8,498 bases of DNA from an uncultured Akkermansia sp. (GCA_947585525.1 CANPXA010000065.1:1-8498); one strand, 5' to 3'. Positions 1 through 6,332 are shown, counted from the stretch's first letter. Made by a program: numbers and translations. Notes: generated from the letters alone by a model not told the origin.

Positions 1-59
1 ATCGTCTACGCGTCTTGCTTGAATGCTCCCACCTTTTTAACAAAAATTCAATTTTCCAC

Positions 60-98
60 AAAAATTTGGGTTGACCCAAAATTTGGATTGACCCAAAA
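60..98 (-). terminator. Tandem terminator-like hairpins downstream of tRNA operon
   Basis: Two 17-bp units (65-81 and 82-98) repeat in tandem with a single mismatch. On the minus strand each folds into a 6-bp stem TTTGGG with a TCAA tetraloop; the 3' arm is CCCAAA in the distal unit and TCCAAA (one wobble pair) in the proximal one. Each hairpin is followed by a run of 4-5 T. This is the shape of intrinsic terminators, doubled behind the tRNA operon. The stems are AT-rich and near-palindromic, so a pair of operator sites for a dimeric regulator is an alternative. What lies left of the window is unknown. Confidence 0.45.
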
Positions 99-135
99 AT
101 GCGTCTGTCAGTCAGTTACGACTTCTAACAGACGC
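95..135 (-). terminator. Probable rho-independent terminator of the tRNA-Phe/tRNA-Pro operon
   Basis: About 19 nt past the 3' end of tRNA-Pro, the minus strand carries an exact 8-bp inverted repeat GCGTCTGT / ACAGACGC (128-135 with 101-108) around a 19-nt loop, followed by ATTTTT (95-100). Stem, position and T-run fit an intrinsic terminator. The large loop is a weakness, partly offset by a possible inner GTTA/TAAC pairing. Confidence 0.5.
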
Positions 136-153
136 TAAAACACCTATTTTTCG

Positions 154-227
154 TCGGGGCGACAGGATTCGAACCTACGACATCCAGCTCCCAAAGCTGG
201 CGCTCTACCAGGCTGAGCTACGCCCCG
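154..227 (-). tRNA. tRNA-Pro (anticodon TGG)
   Basis: Complete cloverleaf on the minus strand. The 7-bp acceptor stem CGGGGCG/CGCCCCG has discriminator A. The D arm is GCTC...GAGC. The anticodon stem CCAGC/GCTGG encloses the loop TTTGGGA, giving anticodon TGG (191-193), which reads CCA and other proline codons. The T arm has the TTCGAAT loop. CCA is not encoded (the genomic sequence after the discriminator is CGA), so it would be added after transcription. It lies 23 bp downstream of tRNA-Phe, and the two are probably co-transcribed. Confidence 0.97.
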
Positions 228-250
228 TTGTTCAAAGGTCAAAAGAAGGA

Positions 251-323
<73 letters not shown>

Positions 324-366
324 TCCTGAAAGGACGCACCGCGCCGGTGGGGCGAAGTGCTGGGGC

Positions 367-395
367 ATGATACACGCTACGGACAGACTTGACAA
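367..395 (-). promoter_or_regulatory. Sigma70-type promoter of the tRNA operon
   Basis: Minus strand: -35 TTGTCA (390-395) and -10 TATCAT (367-372) separated by exactly 17 bp, each 5 of 6 to the housekeeping consensus. Transcription would start near 360, about 37 nt before the 5' end of tRNA-Phe. No tract with a strong alternative was seen. Confidence 0.7.
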
Positions 396-469
396 GTCCA
401 AAATGAGCAAAGGACAAATTTTTTCTCTTCTACCCCGCATCCGCCCAAGAAAAAGCGACCAAGACGCAA

Positions 470-542
470 GGCGCCTACGGCGCCTATTTACGATTTACGA
501 TTTGGATTATAGCGCGCTACGCGCGGAGATGCGCAGCGGAAT
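470..542 (+). repeat. Short dispersed repeat, copy 1 (hairpin + heptads + GC-rich hairpin)
   Basis: Starts with the inverted repeat GGCGCC-TAC-GGCGCC (470-484). It continues with TATTTACGATTTACGATTT (485-503), two units of a TTTACGA heptad run, and then a GC-rich part containing the hairpin CGCGC-TAC-GCGCG (513-525). The 499-542 part recurs at 727-770 and 1931-1974, and the hairpin-plus-heptad part recurs at 1901-1938. Both hairpins here use the same TAC loop. No credible gene lies in the roughly 500 bp from the tRNA promoter to the recombinase; this repeat and copy 2 are its main content. Confidence 0.75.
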
Positions 543-676
543 TTTTAAGCAACGCGTGTCGTTAATGAGAAAGCATCAGTAACCATGCCATGCCGGGTGC
601 ACTGCTTTGCGACATTGACGCTTCGGCACCCCACTGCCTCAGCGCCCTGCGGGCAAAAGCTGTACTTTTGTCCAAT

Positions 677-700
677 CCCCCTCCGAACCCTCGGGGGCTT
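677..700. other. GC-rich imperfect hairpin
   Basis: A C-rich run (about 677-683) is followed within 20 nt by a G-rich run (692-697) and CTTT, forming a short terminator-like stem. It has no gene directly upstream on the plus strand, so its role is unclear. It may belong to the repeat-rich region. Confidence 0.2.
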
Positions 701-726
701 TGTCCATCGTCCATGAATTGATTTGC

Positions 727-770
727 GATTTGGATGCTCGCGCGCTGCGCGCGGGGAGGCGGAGCGAATG
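727..770 (+). repeat. Short dispersed repeat, copy 2, upstream of the recombinase gene
   Basis: This 44-bp stretch matches 1931-1974 at 39 of 44 positions by eye, in the same orientation, and is more distantly similar to 499-542. It begins GATTTGGATGCT, has a GCGCGC-rich stem, and ends GGAGCGAATG. Only a degenerate heptad run (ATTTGCGATTT) precedes it, and a CCATCGTCCAT motif lies just upstream. With 1931-1974 it brackets the recombinase gene. Confidence 0.7.
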
Positions 771-791
771 ATCTACTGCCTCAGTTTTTTA

Positions 792-820
792 TTGACTCAG
801 TTGGGATAAAGCCGTAGATT
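792..820 (+). promoter_or_regulatory. Candidate promoter of the recombinase gene
   Basis: TTGACT (792-797, 5 of 6 to -35) is followed after 17 bp by TAGATT (815-820, 4 of 6 to -10), placing the start near 827 and leaving a leader of about 24 nt. The motif CTCAGTT occurs twice (780-786 and 796-802), once just before and once overlapping the -35 element. That could be a regulator site or chance. Confidence 0.4.
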
Positions 821-850
821 ATATCCCCGAAAAACAACTCGCAATTTCCT

Positions 851-1873
851 ATGCAAGAATGTGATAATCAATGGTTATTAAAAATGGGTATTACAGAGAA
901 TGATGCGATGAGACTCTCTCGTGAATTATTGGAGAGATGTCCTCTCAATATAAAGGGAGTTTCACGACTCAACTACTGTCGCGATATCATTGCGGAGGGC
1001 AGTCGGGAGGTGAAAGAAGCATCTCATTCTGTCTCTCTTCGCAAGGCTATCAAGGTTTCTTTACGGGAGAGGGAGGGAAGGCGTCCGAGCACGCTGAATG
1101 AGCTACGCTACATATTCAATCGTTTCCTGAAGACTCACTCGAGAATTGTTGATATGCAACTCAGGAACATCAGGCCCAATCATTGCTACGAGGCTCTCGA
1201 GGCCCTCTTCAAAACGGCGCGTCAATTCAACAAGGCTCGCATCATCCTGCACTCGATCTTCGCCTGCGGAGTACGGCATGGGTGGTGCAACAGCAATCCT
1301 GTCGATGGTGTACTCAAGGTATGTTTGAAGGAGGCGGAAATATCCACACTGCCCTTGAATCAGATCGAGAGGCTGCTCCGCATAGCCCAGCGCCCTTCTC
1401 ATCGTCGTTGTGCTGCGGTCGTTGGTCTCATGCTCTGGGCCGGGGTGCGACCGGCAGAGGCTCAGAGATTGCAATGGGAGGACATTAATTGGGATGAGGG
1501 AGTCATCGTTATGCCGGCGAGACACAGCAAGACGGGTGGAGCCAGGTGTCTCACGCTGCAACCTGTACTGAGGCGTTGGTTGCTGAGAGTATGCCATGGG
1601 CTAAAACGAACCGGCTCTATTTGTCCCAAAAACTGGAATTGCAGGTGGCGCTGGCTTCGGCGTGAAGCTGAAATAAGGATATGGCAACAGGATGTGCTAC
1701 GACATACCTTCGCTAGCTACCATCTCAAGTACTTCAGAGACCTTCCCCAGTTGCAACTTGAAATGGGGCATTCCACGCCTGCTCTTCTGCGCACGCGCTA
1801 CCTGAATATGCGCGATATCACCAAACAACAGGCTCAACTTTTTTGGTCTCCTGAATTATGGGGAGCACGATGA
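851..1873 (+). CDS. Solitary tyrosine recombinase/integrase
   Basis: Protein of 340 aa, typical for a full tyrosine recombinase, which cuts and rejoins DNA through a phosphotyrosine intermediate. A SAM-like, all-helical core-binding domain spans roughly residues 63-155 and the catalytic domain roughly 165-325. Visible catalytic positions are Arg200 (GVRPAEAQRL), Lys227 (SKTGG), Arg284 in DVLRHTFASYH, His307 (MGHST) and the nucleophile Tyr317 (RTRYLNM). The usual first His of the HxxR box is Asp281. The start at 851 fits the candidate promoter but has no visible Shine-Dalgarno sequence; Met12 is an alternative start. The first 60 codons are noticeably more AT-rich than the rest. No excisionase, relaxase, transposase or cargo gene is adjacent, and its substrate is unknown. 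It lies between direct copies of a short repeat (727-770 and 1931-1974). It lacks the extra domain of integron integrases. Confidence 0.88.
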   Translation: MQECDNQWLLKMGITENDAMRLSRELLERCPLNIKGVSRLNYCRDIIAEGSREVKEASHSVSLRKAIKVSLREREGRRPSTLNELRYIFNRFLKTHSRIVDMQLRNIRPNHCYEALEALFKTARQFNKARIILHSIFACGVRHGWCNSNPVDGVLKVCLKEAEISTLPLNQIERLLRIAQRPSHRRCAAVVGLMLWAGVRPAEAQRLQWEDINWDEGVIVMPARHSKTGGARCLTLQPVLRRWLLRVCHGLKRTGSICPKNWNCRWRWLRREAEIRIWQQDVLRHTFASYHLKYFRDLPQLQLEMGHSTPALLRTRYLNMRDITKQQAQLFWSPELWGAR

Positions 1874-1882
1874 AAAGGTGCC

Positions 1883-1902
1883 CCATGGACGATGGACGAT
1901 GG
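1883..1902. repeat. GGACGATGGACGATGG short tandem repeat
   Basis: A GGACGAT unit is repeated back to back immediately after the recombinase stop codon. The complementary motif CCATCGTCCAT appears at 704-714, on the other side of the gene and just upstream of repeat copy 2. It therefore looks like part of the same modular repeat family, in inverted orientation on the two sides. Confidence 0.5.
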
Positions 1903-1974
1903 CGCATGTCGGCGCCTATTTACGATTTACGATTTGGATGCTAGCGCGCTACGCACGGGGATGCGGAGCGAGTG
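1901..1974 (+). repeat. Short dispersed repeat, copy 3, downstream of the recombinase gene
   Basis: Begins with an imperfect hairpin (GGCGC...GGCGCC, 1901-1916), then the heptad run TATTTACGATTTACGATTT (1917-1935), then the 44-bp part 1931-1974, which shares 39 of 44 bases with 727-770. It is in the same orientation as copies 1 and 2 and starts 28 bp after the recombinase stop codon. Confidence 0.75.
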
Positions 1975-2077
1975 CGATGTGGAATTGGAAACAGTGCGAA
2001 AGACTGTTTAGAAAGGGTTGAGGAATACACCGCGCCGTCTTGAAGGCTTTGCTTAAATTGGACACGGCAAAGACAGG
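1975..2077. other. Non-coding spacer
   Basis: About 100 bp between the short repeat and the long repeat element. I see no credible gene: the reading frames here run through repeat DNA and resemble no family I recognise. No promoter or terminator stands out either. Confidence 0.4.
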
Positions 2078-2116
2078 ATGCGTTTGCCTTGGGGGGCGGA
2101 GCCAGGGCAAATGCAT
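2078..2116. repeat. Long hairpin at the distal end of element A
   Basis: Arms 2078-2092 and 2102-2116 pair over 15 bp (two wobble pairs) around a 9-nt GGGGCGGAG loop. The left arm and loop (2078-2102) repeat directly at 2329-2353 with only two differences in 25 bp, so copy A of the long element is bracketed by direct repeats 251 bp apart. On RNA this would be a very stable stem. Confidence 0.65.
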
Positions 2117-2247
2117 TTGAGAAAAGTGAAACAACGGAGAGAATGCTCTTATGGATTGATACCATCGTTTATACGCATCAAAAATCGTGATAATCAACGA
2201 TCATCATGATGATGGCTCTAGCGAACTTACCCGCACACGTTGATGGT

Positions 2248-2276
2248 TCGAAAAATTTGCGCAACGCGCACATTAT
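2248..2276 (+). promoter_or_regulatory. Weak candidate promoter inside element A, toward mpl
   Basis: TCGAAA (2248-2253) and CATTAT (2271-2276) are separated by 17 bp, each 4 of 6 to consensus. The same two hexamers with the same spacing occur in copy B reading toward tatD, which is the main reason to list it. Transcripts would carry the heptad run and the 2313-2339 hairpin in their leader. Confidence 0.3.
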
Positions 2277-2312
2277 TTCCAAATCGTAAATCGTAATTCG
2301 TAAATCGTAAAT

Positions 2313-2339
2313 GGCAAACGCATTTCTAATGCGTTTGCC
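2313..2339. repeat. Perfect 12-bp hairpin at the mpl-side end of element A
   Basis: GGCAAACGCATT-TCT-AATGCGTTTGCC: exact 12-bp arms with a 3-nt loop. The matching hairpin in copy B is GGCAACCGCATT...AATGCGGTTGCC, where one A-T pair has become C-G on both arms. It ends 41 bp before the mpl start at 2381 and would lie in the mpl leader. Confidence 0.8.
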
Positions 2340-2380
2340 CCGGGGGGCGGAGCTTCTGCACTTGTAAAAAAGGGAGTGGT

Positions 2381-3811
2381 ATGGTAGGATGCGTGCAGAG
2401 AATAATCATGAGTGCCAAGAAAGTACATTTTATCGGGATATGCGGGACGGCGATGGGCGCTGTGGCGACGGCGATGGCTCGAAGGGGGTATGAGGTAACG
2501 GGGAGCGATGAAAATGTGTATCCGCCTATGTCAACGTTTTTACAAGACGAGGGGATTGAAGTAAAGGCGGGGTATCGAGCGGGAAACATACCGAGCGGAA
2601 ACGAGTTGATTGTGATTGGAAATGCCATCAGTCGCGGGAATGCCGAGGTAGAGGCTGTTCTGGAGAGGGGACTGCGCTACATGAGTCTTCCGGAGACGAT
2701 GAAAGAATTTTTTCTGTGGGGGAAGAAGAATTATGTCGTGACGGGGACACACGGAAAGACCACGACATCATCCATGCTCACGTGGATGATGGAAGACAAT
2801 GGATTGGAACCGAGCTTCATGATAGGCGGTATAGCACGCAACCTGAAACGCGGAGGGAGATTCACGGAATCCTCCTACTGTGTGCTGGAGGGGGATGAAT
2901 ACGACACGGCATTCTTTGACAAGCGATCCAAATTTCTGCACTACCTGCCGCACGTCGTCATCGTGAACAACATCGAAATGGATCATGCGGACATCTACAA
3001 TAACGTAGATGAGATCAAGCTTTCTTTTCGGCGCCTGCTGCGGGTGGTTCCCCGGAACGGGGTTGTATTCATCAACGCGGATTGTCCGAATTGCCGGGAG
3101 GTACGAGCATTGGCGGAGGCCGAACTGGGAGAGCACGTCAAGTTCGTGGGCGTTGGCATGGGGGAGGAAGCGGATGTGCCGATCTCAGAGGTGGTGCTCA
3201 CACCGGAAGGCTGTCGCTTCCGAATGAAAGGAGAAACGTATGAAATACCGATGGTGGGTGAATTCAACGTTCGCAATGCAGCCATGGCGACCAATGCCGC
3301 GCTGGAGGCCGGACTCACCCCGGAGCAGATACGTGCTTCGTTAAGAAAATTTGAAGGAGTAGCTCGGCGACAGGAAGTGCGGGGAACCGTGAACGACGTC
3401 ACCGTCGTGGATGACTTTGCGCACCATCCGACAGCGGTGGCACAGGCGATTGATGGATTGCGGCAGCGCTTCCCCAAGAGTCGGCTGTGGGTACTCTTCG
3501 ATCCGCGTAGCAACACCATGATCCGAAATCTTTTTCAGCACGAGCTCGCCAAGTCTCTCAGCAAAGCAGACTTCGTCGTGCTGTCCCCTGTGGAGAATTA
3601 CAAGAACGTTGGTGAGGAGAACCGACTGAACGAAGACACTCTCTGCACAGAAATTGAAGCGCAGGGGACGGAATGCCATTTAGGCGAAGGAATCGATGAA
3701 ATCGTGGCGTATGTTGTCGCGAAGGTCCACCCCGGAGATGTCCTGCTCGTGATGAGCAACGGCGGATTCGGCGGAATCCACGGAAAATTGCTCATTGCCC
3801 TGACCAAATAG
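2381..3811 (+). CDS. mpl: UDP-N-acetylmuramate:L-alanyl-gamma-D-glutamyl-meso-diaminopimelate ligase
   Basis: Murein recycling ligase: joins recovered L-Ala-gamma-D-Glu-meso-DAP tripeptide to UDP-MurNAc in the cytoplasm using ATP, returning it to peptidoglycan synthesis. The 476-aa protein has the Mur ligase plan: an N-terminal Rossmann-like domain (HFIGICGTAMGA, residues 16-27), the ATP loop GTHGKTTT (122-129), the GDEYDTAFFDKRSKF segment (171-185) that separates Mpl from MurC, a central domain with NNIEMDHADIY (196-206), and a C-terminal domain with DDFAHHPTAV (344-353), DPRSNTM (374-380) and SNGGFGGIHGKL (459-470). AGGGAG (2371-2376) precedes ATG 2381 with a short 4-nt gap and favours that start. 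Met10 (2408) gives an N-terminus closer to the family's usual MxxxHFIG and is a real alternative. It ends 3 bp from a convergent gene. The leader lies within or next to repeat element A. Confidence 0.95.
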   Translation: MVGCVQRIIMSAKKVHFIGICGTAMGAVATAMARRGYEVTGSDENVYPPMSTFLQDEGIEVKAGYRAGNIPSGNELIVIGNAISRGNAEVEAVLERGLRYMSLPETMKEFFLWGKKNYVVTGTHGKTTTSSMLTWMMEDNGLEPSFMIGGIARNLKRGGRFTESSYCVLEGDEYDTAFFDKRSKFLHYLPHVVIVNNIEMDHADIYNNVDEIKLSFRRLLRVVPRNGVVFINADCPNCREVRALAEAELGEHVKFVGVGMGEEADVPISEVVLTPEGCRFRMKGETYEIPMVGEFNVRNAAMATNAALEAGLTPEQIRASLRKFEGVARRQEVRGTVNDVTVVDDFAHHPTAVAQAIDGLRQRFPKSRLWVLFDPRSNTMIRNLFQHELAKSLSKADFVVLSPVENYKNVGEENRLNEDTLCTEIEAQGTECHLGEGIDEIVAYVVAKVHPGDVLLVMSNGGFGGIHGKLLIALTK

Positions 3812-3814
3812 GAA

Positions 3815-4339
3815 TCAGGTCTTGTCCGCCGATCGCTTGGAATTGCTCAACTCGCGCAGGAGGAGCAGGATCTCCCTGTTCCGCTTACTCAGGCGTCTCA
3901 TGCCGATGAGCAAAGCCAGCGAGACGAGCGTGAGATAGATGACGAGCGCCCAACAAAGCGTCTGCAGCGTCGTGATGGTGGTCTGAATACGCGGATTGTG
4001 CGCCACCCGCTCGGCGAGGAGGTCACCTATCTGGCGGGCGTAAACTTTTCCTTCCTCCTTGTATCGCTCCTTGACGGAATCAAGCACCGATTCAAGAGAA
4101 GCACGTACGGAACGCGTCAAGGCAGAAGCGGCAGTCGAGGCGACCTTTTGAGACTGCCGCCCAGAAGGGGTCTGATCAGCGGCTTCGGGTGCGGTCTGCT
4201 CGGCAGATGCGCCCTGCTCCACAGCTTGCAGACCGATCTGCAGGAGGTCACGCATGATATCTTTCGCATCGGACTTCGCGGAGGCGAGACCGGGCAGAAA
4301 GAGCAGGAAGAAGAGGAAAAGAACCAGTTTCCTTCTCAT
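3815..4339 (-). CDS. Small secreted/membrane-anchored protein of unknown function
   Basis: 174 aa from the chosen ATG at 4339; I do not recognise a family. Residues 1-21 form a classic signal peptide (MRRK, then a Leu/Phe-rich core, cleavage after ASA). A polar, Ala/Gln/Glu-rich and probably helical region follows (about 22-125). One transmembrane segment lies at about 128-147, then a basic, helical tail (RRLSKR, leucine-rich to about 163). Predicted topology is N-terminal part in the periplasm and C-terminal tail in the cytoplasm. The frame is open 132 bp further upstream, to an ATG at 4471, but that would bury the signal peptide and overlap the end of galE, so 4339 is preferred. It starts 19 bp after galE and is probably the last gene of the tal-galE unit. 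No Shine-Dalgarno sequence is visible. Confidence 0.75.
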   Translation of the reverse strand: MRRKLVLFLFFLLFLPGLASAKSDAKDIMRDLLQIGLQAVEQGASAEQTAPEAADQTPSGRQSQKVASTAASALTRSVRASLESVLDSVKERYKEEGKVYARQIGDLLAERVAHNPRIQTTITTLQTLCWALVIYLTLVSLALLIGMRRLSKRNREILLLLRELSNSKRSADKT

Positions 4340-4358
4340 GGGCACGTGCGGAATTGGG

Positions 4359-5348
4359 TTAATAGTGTCCGCCGCGGGGACCGTTTGTCCACTCCCAAGC
4401 GGTTTGAACGATTTGCAGGGCATCCTGGTACTTCGGCACCCAACCGAGGATCTCACGCGCCTTGGTCGCATCAGCGATCAGGTAGGGGGGATCACCCTCG
4501 CGGCGGGGACCGTATGTAACAGGAGCCTTCTTGCCGGTCACTTTTTCTGCAGCTTCGATAATCTCCTTCACGGAGAGCCCCTTCCCCGTGCCGAGGTTGA
4601 AGCCCTGCGTGTTGCCTCCCTTCATGAGGTAATCCAGAGCGCGCAGGTGGGCATCTGCCAAATCATCTACATGCACATAATCGCGCACACACGTACCGTC
4701 CGGTGTGTCGTAGTCCGTACCGAAGACAGTAATCCCCTCCCGTTCACCCTTGATGGCTTGGAGGATGACGGGAATCAGGTGAGTCTCCGGATCGTGGTCC
4801 TCGCCGATTGAGCCATCGCCGGCGGAACCGGAAGCGTTGAAATAGCGCAGGAAAACCGCCTTGAGGCCATAGGCTTTTTCACAGTCACGGCATACCCGCT
4901 CCAGCATGAGCTTGGAGGCGCCGTATGGGTTGATGGGTTGCTGTTTTTCGGTTTCCGGAATCGGCATTTGGGAAGGAACGCCGTAGGTAGCGGCCGTGGA
5001 AGAGAAGACGAACTTTTTGGTTCCGGCGAGCAACATCGCGCGTAGCAGGACCAAAGGCTTGGCCATGTTATTTTCGTAGTATTTCAGGGGATCCTGTACG
5101 GACTCGCCGACTTGGATGAATGCGGCGAAGTGAACCACGGCATCAAACTTCTCACGTTCGAGGAGGGGATACACGATGGACGGGTCGCCCAAATCGCCTT
5201 TCACAAGTTTGGCACCGCTGCCCTCTAGGGCTGCAGGGTGTCCGTAAATCATGCTGTCCAGCACAGTGACATCAGCGCCTTTACGAGTGAGAAGGCGCAC
5301 GGTATGGGAACCGATGTAGCCGGCTCCGCCGGTAACCAGAATTTTCAT
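4359..5348 (-). CDS. galE: UDP-glucose 4-epimerase
   Basis: Interconverts UDP-glucose and UDP-galactose in the cytoplasm with tightly bound NAD, serving galactose use and supplying UDP-sugars for surface polysaccharides. The 329-aa length is normal. It is an extended short-chain dehydrogenase: NAD-binding GGAGYIGS (7-14), the conserved VVHFAAFIQVGES (71-83), SSTAATYG (116-123) with the catalytic Ser/Thr, catalytic YGASK with Tyr142 and Lys146, RYFNASG (168-174), and GTDYDTPDGTCVRDYVHV (210-227) as in bacterial GalE. The ATG at 5348 gives MKILVTGGAGYIGSH, the family's standard start. It lies 12 bp after the transaldolase stop and 19 bp before the next gene, so co-transcription is likely. No Shine-Dalgarno sequence is evident upstream. 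Specificity for UDP-GalNAc cannot be excluded from sequence alone. Confidence 0.95.
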   Translation of the reverse strand: MKILVTGGAGYIGSHTVRLLTRKGADVTVLDSMIYGHPAALEGSGAKLVKGDLGDPSIVYPLLEREKFDAVVHFAAFIQVGESVQDPLKYYENNMAKPLVLLRAMLLAGTKKFVFSSTAATYGVPSQMPIPETEKQQPINPYGASKLMLERVCRDCEKAYGLKAVFLRYFNASGSAGDGSIGEDHDPETHLIPVILQAIKGEREGITVFGTDYDTPDGTCVRDYVHVDDLADAHLRALDYLMKGGNTQGFNLGTGKGLSVKEIIEAAEKVTGKKAPVTYGPRREGDPPYLIADATKAREILGWVPKYQDALQIVQTAWEWTNGPRGGHY

Positions 5349-5360
5349 GATAGAATCGAG

Positions 5361-6326
5361 TTAAAGGGAAGAGTGAAGTTGAAGGAGGAGCTGCTCTAAT
5401 TTGCGGATATCGGCGGAGAAACGGCGTATGCCCTCAGCCGTCTTTTCCGTGGCCATCGCATCCTCATTGAGGAGGAAGCGGAAGTGAGCCTCATCAGCCG
5501 GGATGCGAGGAATGTCCATCACAGCGGAGTCCGCCGGGTCGAGGCAGCGCTGAAGGCTGCCCTCTGTCGCCGCGAGCTCAGAAAGCAGCTGCGGAGAAAT
5601 GGTAAGCAGGTCGCAGCCGGAGAGCGCAAGTATTTCCCCCGTATTACGGAAGGAAGCGCCCATGATCTGCACCGGATAACCGTACTTTTTGTAATAATGG
5701 AAAATGGAGCGCACGGAGAGCACACCGGGATCTGTCTCAGCCGTGTATTCCTCACCCGTGTTTTTCTTGTACCAATCCAATATGCGTCCGACGAACGGGG
5801 AGATGAGTCGAACTCCCGCCTCCGCACATGCAACCGCCTGCACGGCGCTGAAGAGAAGCGTCAGGTTGCAGTGCACACCTTCTTTTTCCAGCACCTCTGC
5901 CGCCCGAATTCCCTCCCACGTCGAGGCAATTTTGATGAGCACACGCTCCCTCGATATCCCCGCCTGTTCGTAGAGGGATACAATTTCGTGAGCCTTGTCC
6001 ACGGTACCTGCCGTATCGAAAGAGAGGCGGGCATCCACCTCGCTGGAGACACGACCGGGAACGCGTTTGAGTATCTCCAGACCGAAGGCAACAATGACGC
6101 GATTCATGAGTTCGTTCGCCAGTTTGTCTCCACTGAGCGGGGAGTTGCGCAGAGCCGCAACAGCTTCATCCAAGACCGGTCGGTACTCCGGAACTTTAGC
6201 GGCAGAAAGGATGAGTGACGGATTGGTCGTGGCATCCTGCGGGGTGAATTCCTCCATCTGTCGGAAGTCTCCCGTGTCTGCCACAACGGTGGTGTACTGT
6301 TTGAGTTGATCAAGGAGAGAAGGCAT
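5361..6326 (-). CDS. tal: Transaldolase (TalB class)
   Basis: Non-oxidative pentose phosphate enzyme: moves a dihydroxyacetone unit from sedoheptulose 7-phosphate to glyceraldehyde 3-phosphate through a Schiff base on lysine. The protein is 321 aa. Started at 6326, its key residues fall exactly at the Escherichia coli TalB positions: Asp17 (VVADTGD), Glu96 (GRVSSEVDAR) and the Schiff-base Lys132 (VLIKIASTWEGI). TTNPSL at 33-38 and IMGASFRNTGEI (221-232) are also typical. An upstream in-frame ATG (6350) would add eight residues and is rejected on this numbering. The gene is followed after 12 bp by galE. A candidate promoter has its -10 only 6 nt before the ATG, suggesting a leaderless mRNA. 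Confidence 0.96.
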   Translation of the reverse strand: MPSLLDQLKQYTTVVADTGDFRQMEEFTPQDATTNPSLILSAAKVPEYRPVLDEAVAALRNSPLSGDKLANELMNRVIVAFGLEILKRVPGRVSSEVDARLSFDTAGTVDKAHEIVSLYEQAGISRERVLIKIASTWEGIRAAEVLEKEGVHCNLTLLFSAVQAVACAEAGVRLISPFVGRILDWYKKNTGEEYTAETDPGVLSVRSIFHYYKKYGYPVQIMGASFRNTGEILALSGCDLLTISPQLLSELAATEGSLQRCLDPADSAVMDIPRIPADEAHFRFLLNEDAMATEKTAEGIRRFSADIRKLEQLLLQLHSSL

Positions 6327-6332
6327 GTGCGT

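Larger units (their letters stand above)
2102..2339 (-). repeat. Long structured repeat element, copy A (mobile-element-like, non-coding)
   Basis: Read on the minus strand, it aligns along its whole length with 7055-7286 on the plus strand. Shared parts in order: an end hairpin (2313-2339), a TTTACGA heptad run (2281-2312), a block with 33 of 36 identical bases (2223-2258), a block with 21 of 24 identical bases containing GTATAAAC (2167-2190), and the distal terminus CAAATGC(A/G)TTTGCC. Both termini carry versions of GGCAAACGCATT in inverted orientation, as in miniature inverted-repeat elements. It has no open reading frame of note. It may be a MITE, a conserved RNA gene or a transplanted regulatory leader; the sequence does not decide. 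It fills the space between the recombinase region and mpl. Confidence 0.75.

Noticed and set aside
367..582. 71-codon plus-strand frame between the tRNAs and the recombinase
   Set aside because: It starts inside the tRNA promoter on the other strand and runs through a repeat; no ribosome site or recognisable protein.
633..784. ACTGCCTCAG repeated at 633-642 and 775-784
   Set aside because: A 10-bp match at this distance is weak on its own and has no further symmetry; it may be chance.
1103..1597. 164-codon minus-strand frame inside the recombinase gene
   Set aside because: The plus strand carries the tyrosine recombinase catalytic residues across this interval.
851..1974. Integron (integrase plus attC sites)
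   Set aside because: The recombinase lacks the extra IntI-specific segment, no cassette genes follow, and the repeats do not show paired attC core sites.
1941..2197. Minus-strand frames of 74-82 codons in the spacer before mpl
   Set aside because: They are translated repeat DNA crossing the short repeat, the long hairpin and element A. The counterpart in copy B does not keep the frame open.
2200..2213. 14-bp palindrome ATCATCATGATGAT in element A
   Set aside because: It is not kept in copy B, so it is probably incidental simple sequence.
470..2339. CRISPR array
   Set aside because: The repeats are few, irregularly spaced, differ in length and orientation, and are not separated by uniform spacers; no cas gene is present.
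3998..4811. Plus-strand open frames of 173 and 185 codons opposite the 4339 gene and galE
   Set aside because: They are antisense shadows. The minus strand has a signal-peptide protein and an unmistakable GalE.
5484..6218. 244-codon plus-strand open frame opposite tal
   Set aside because: It is antisense to a transaldolase with all catalytic residues in place, and its product resembles nothing.
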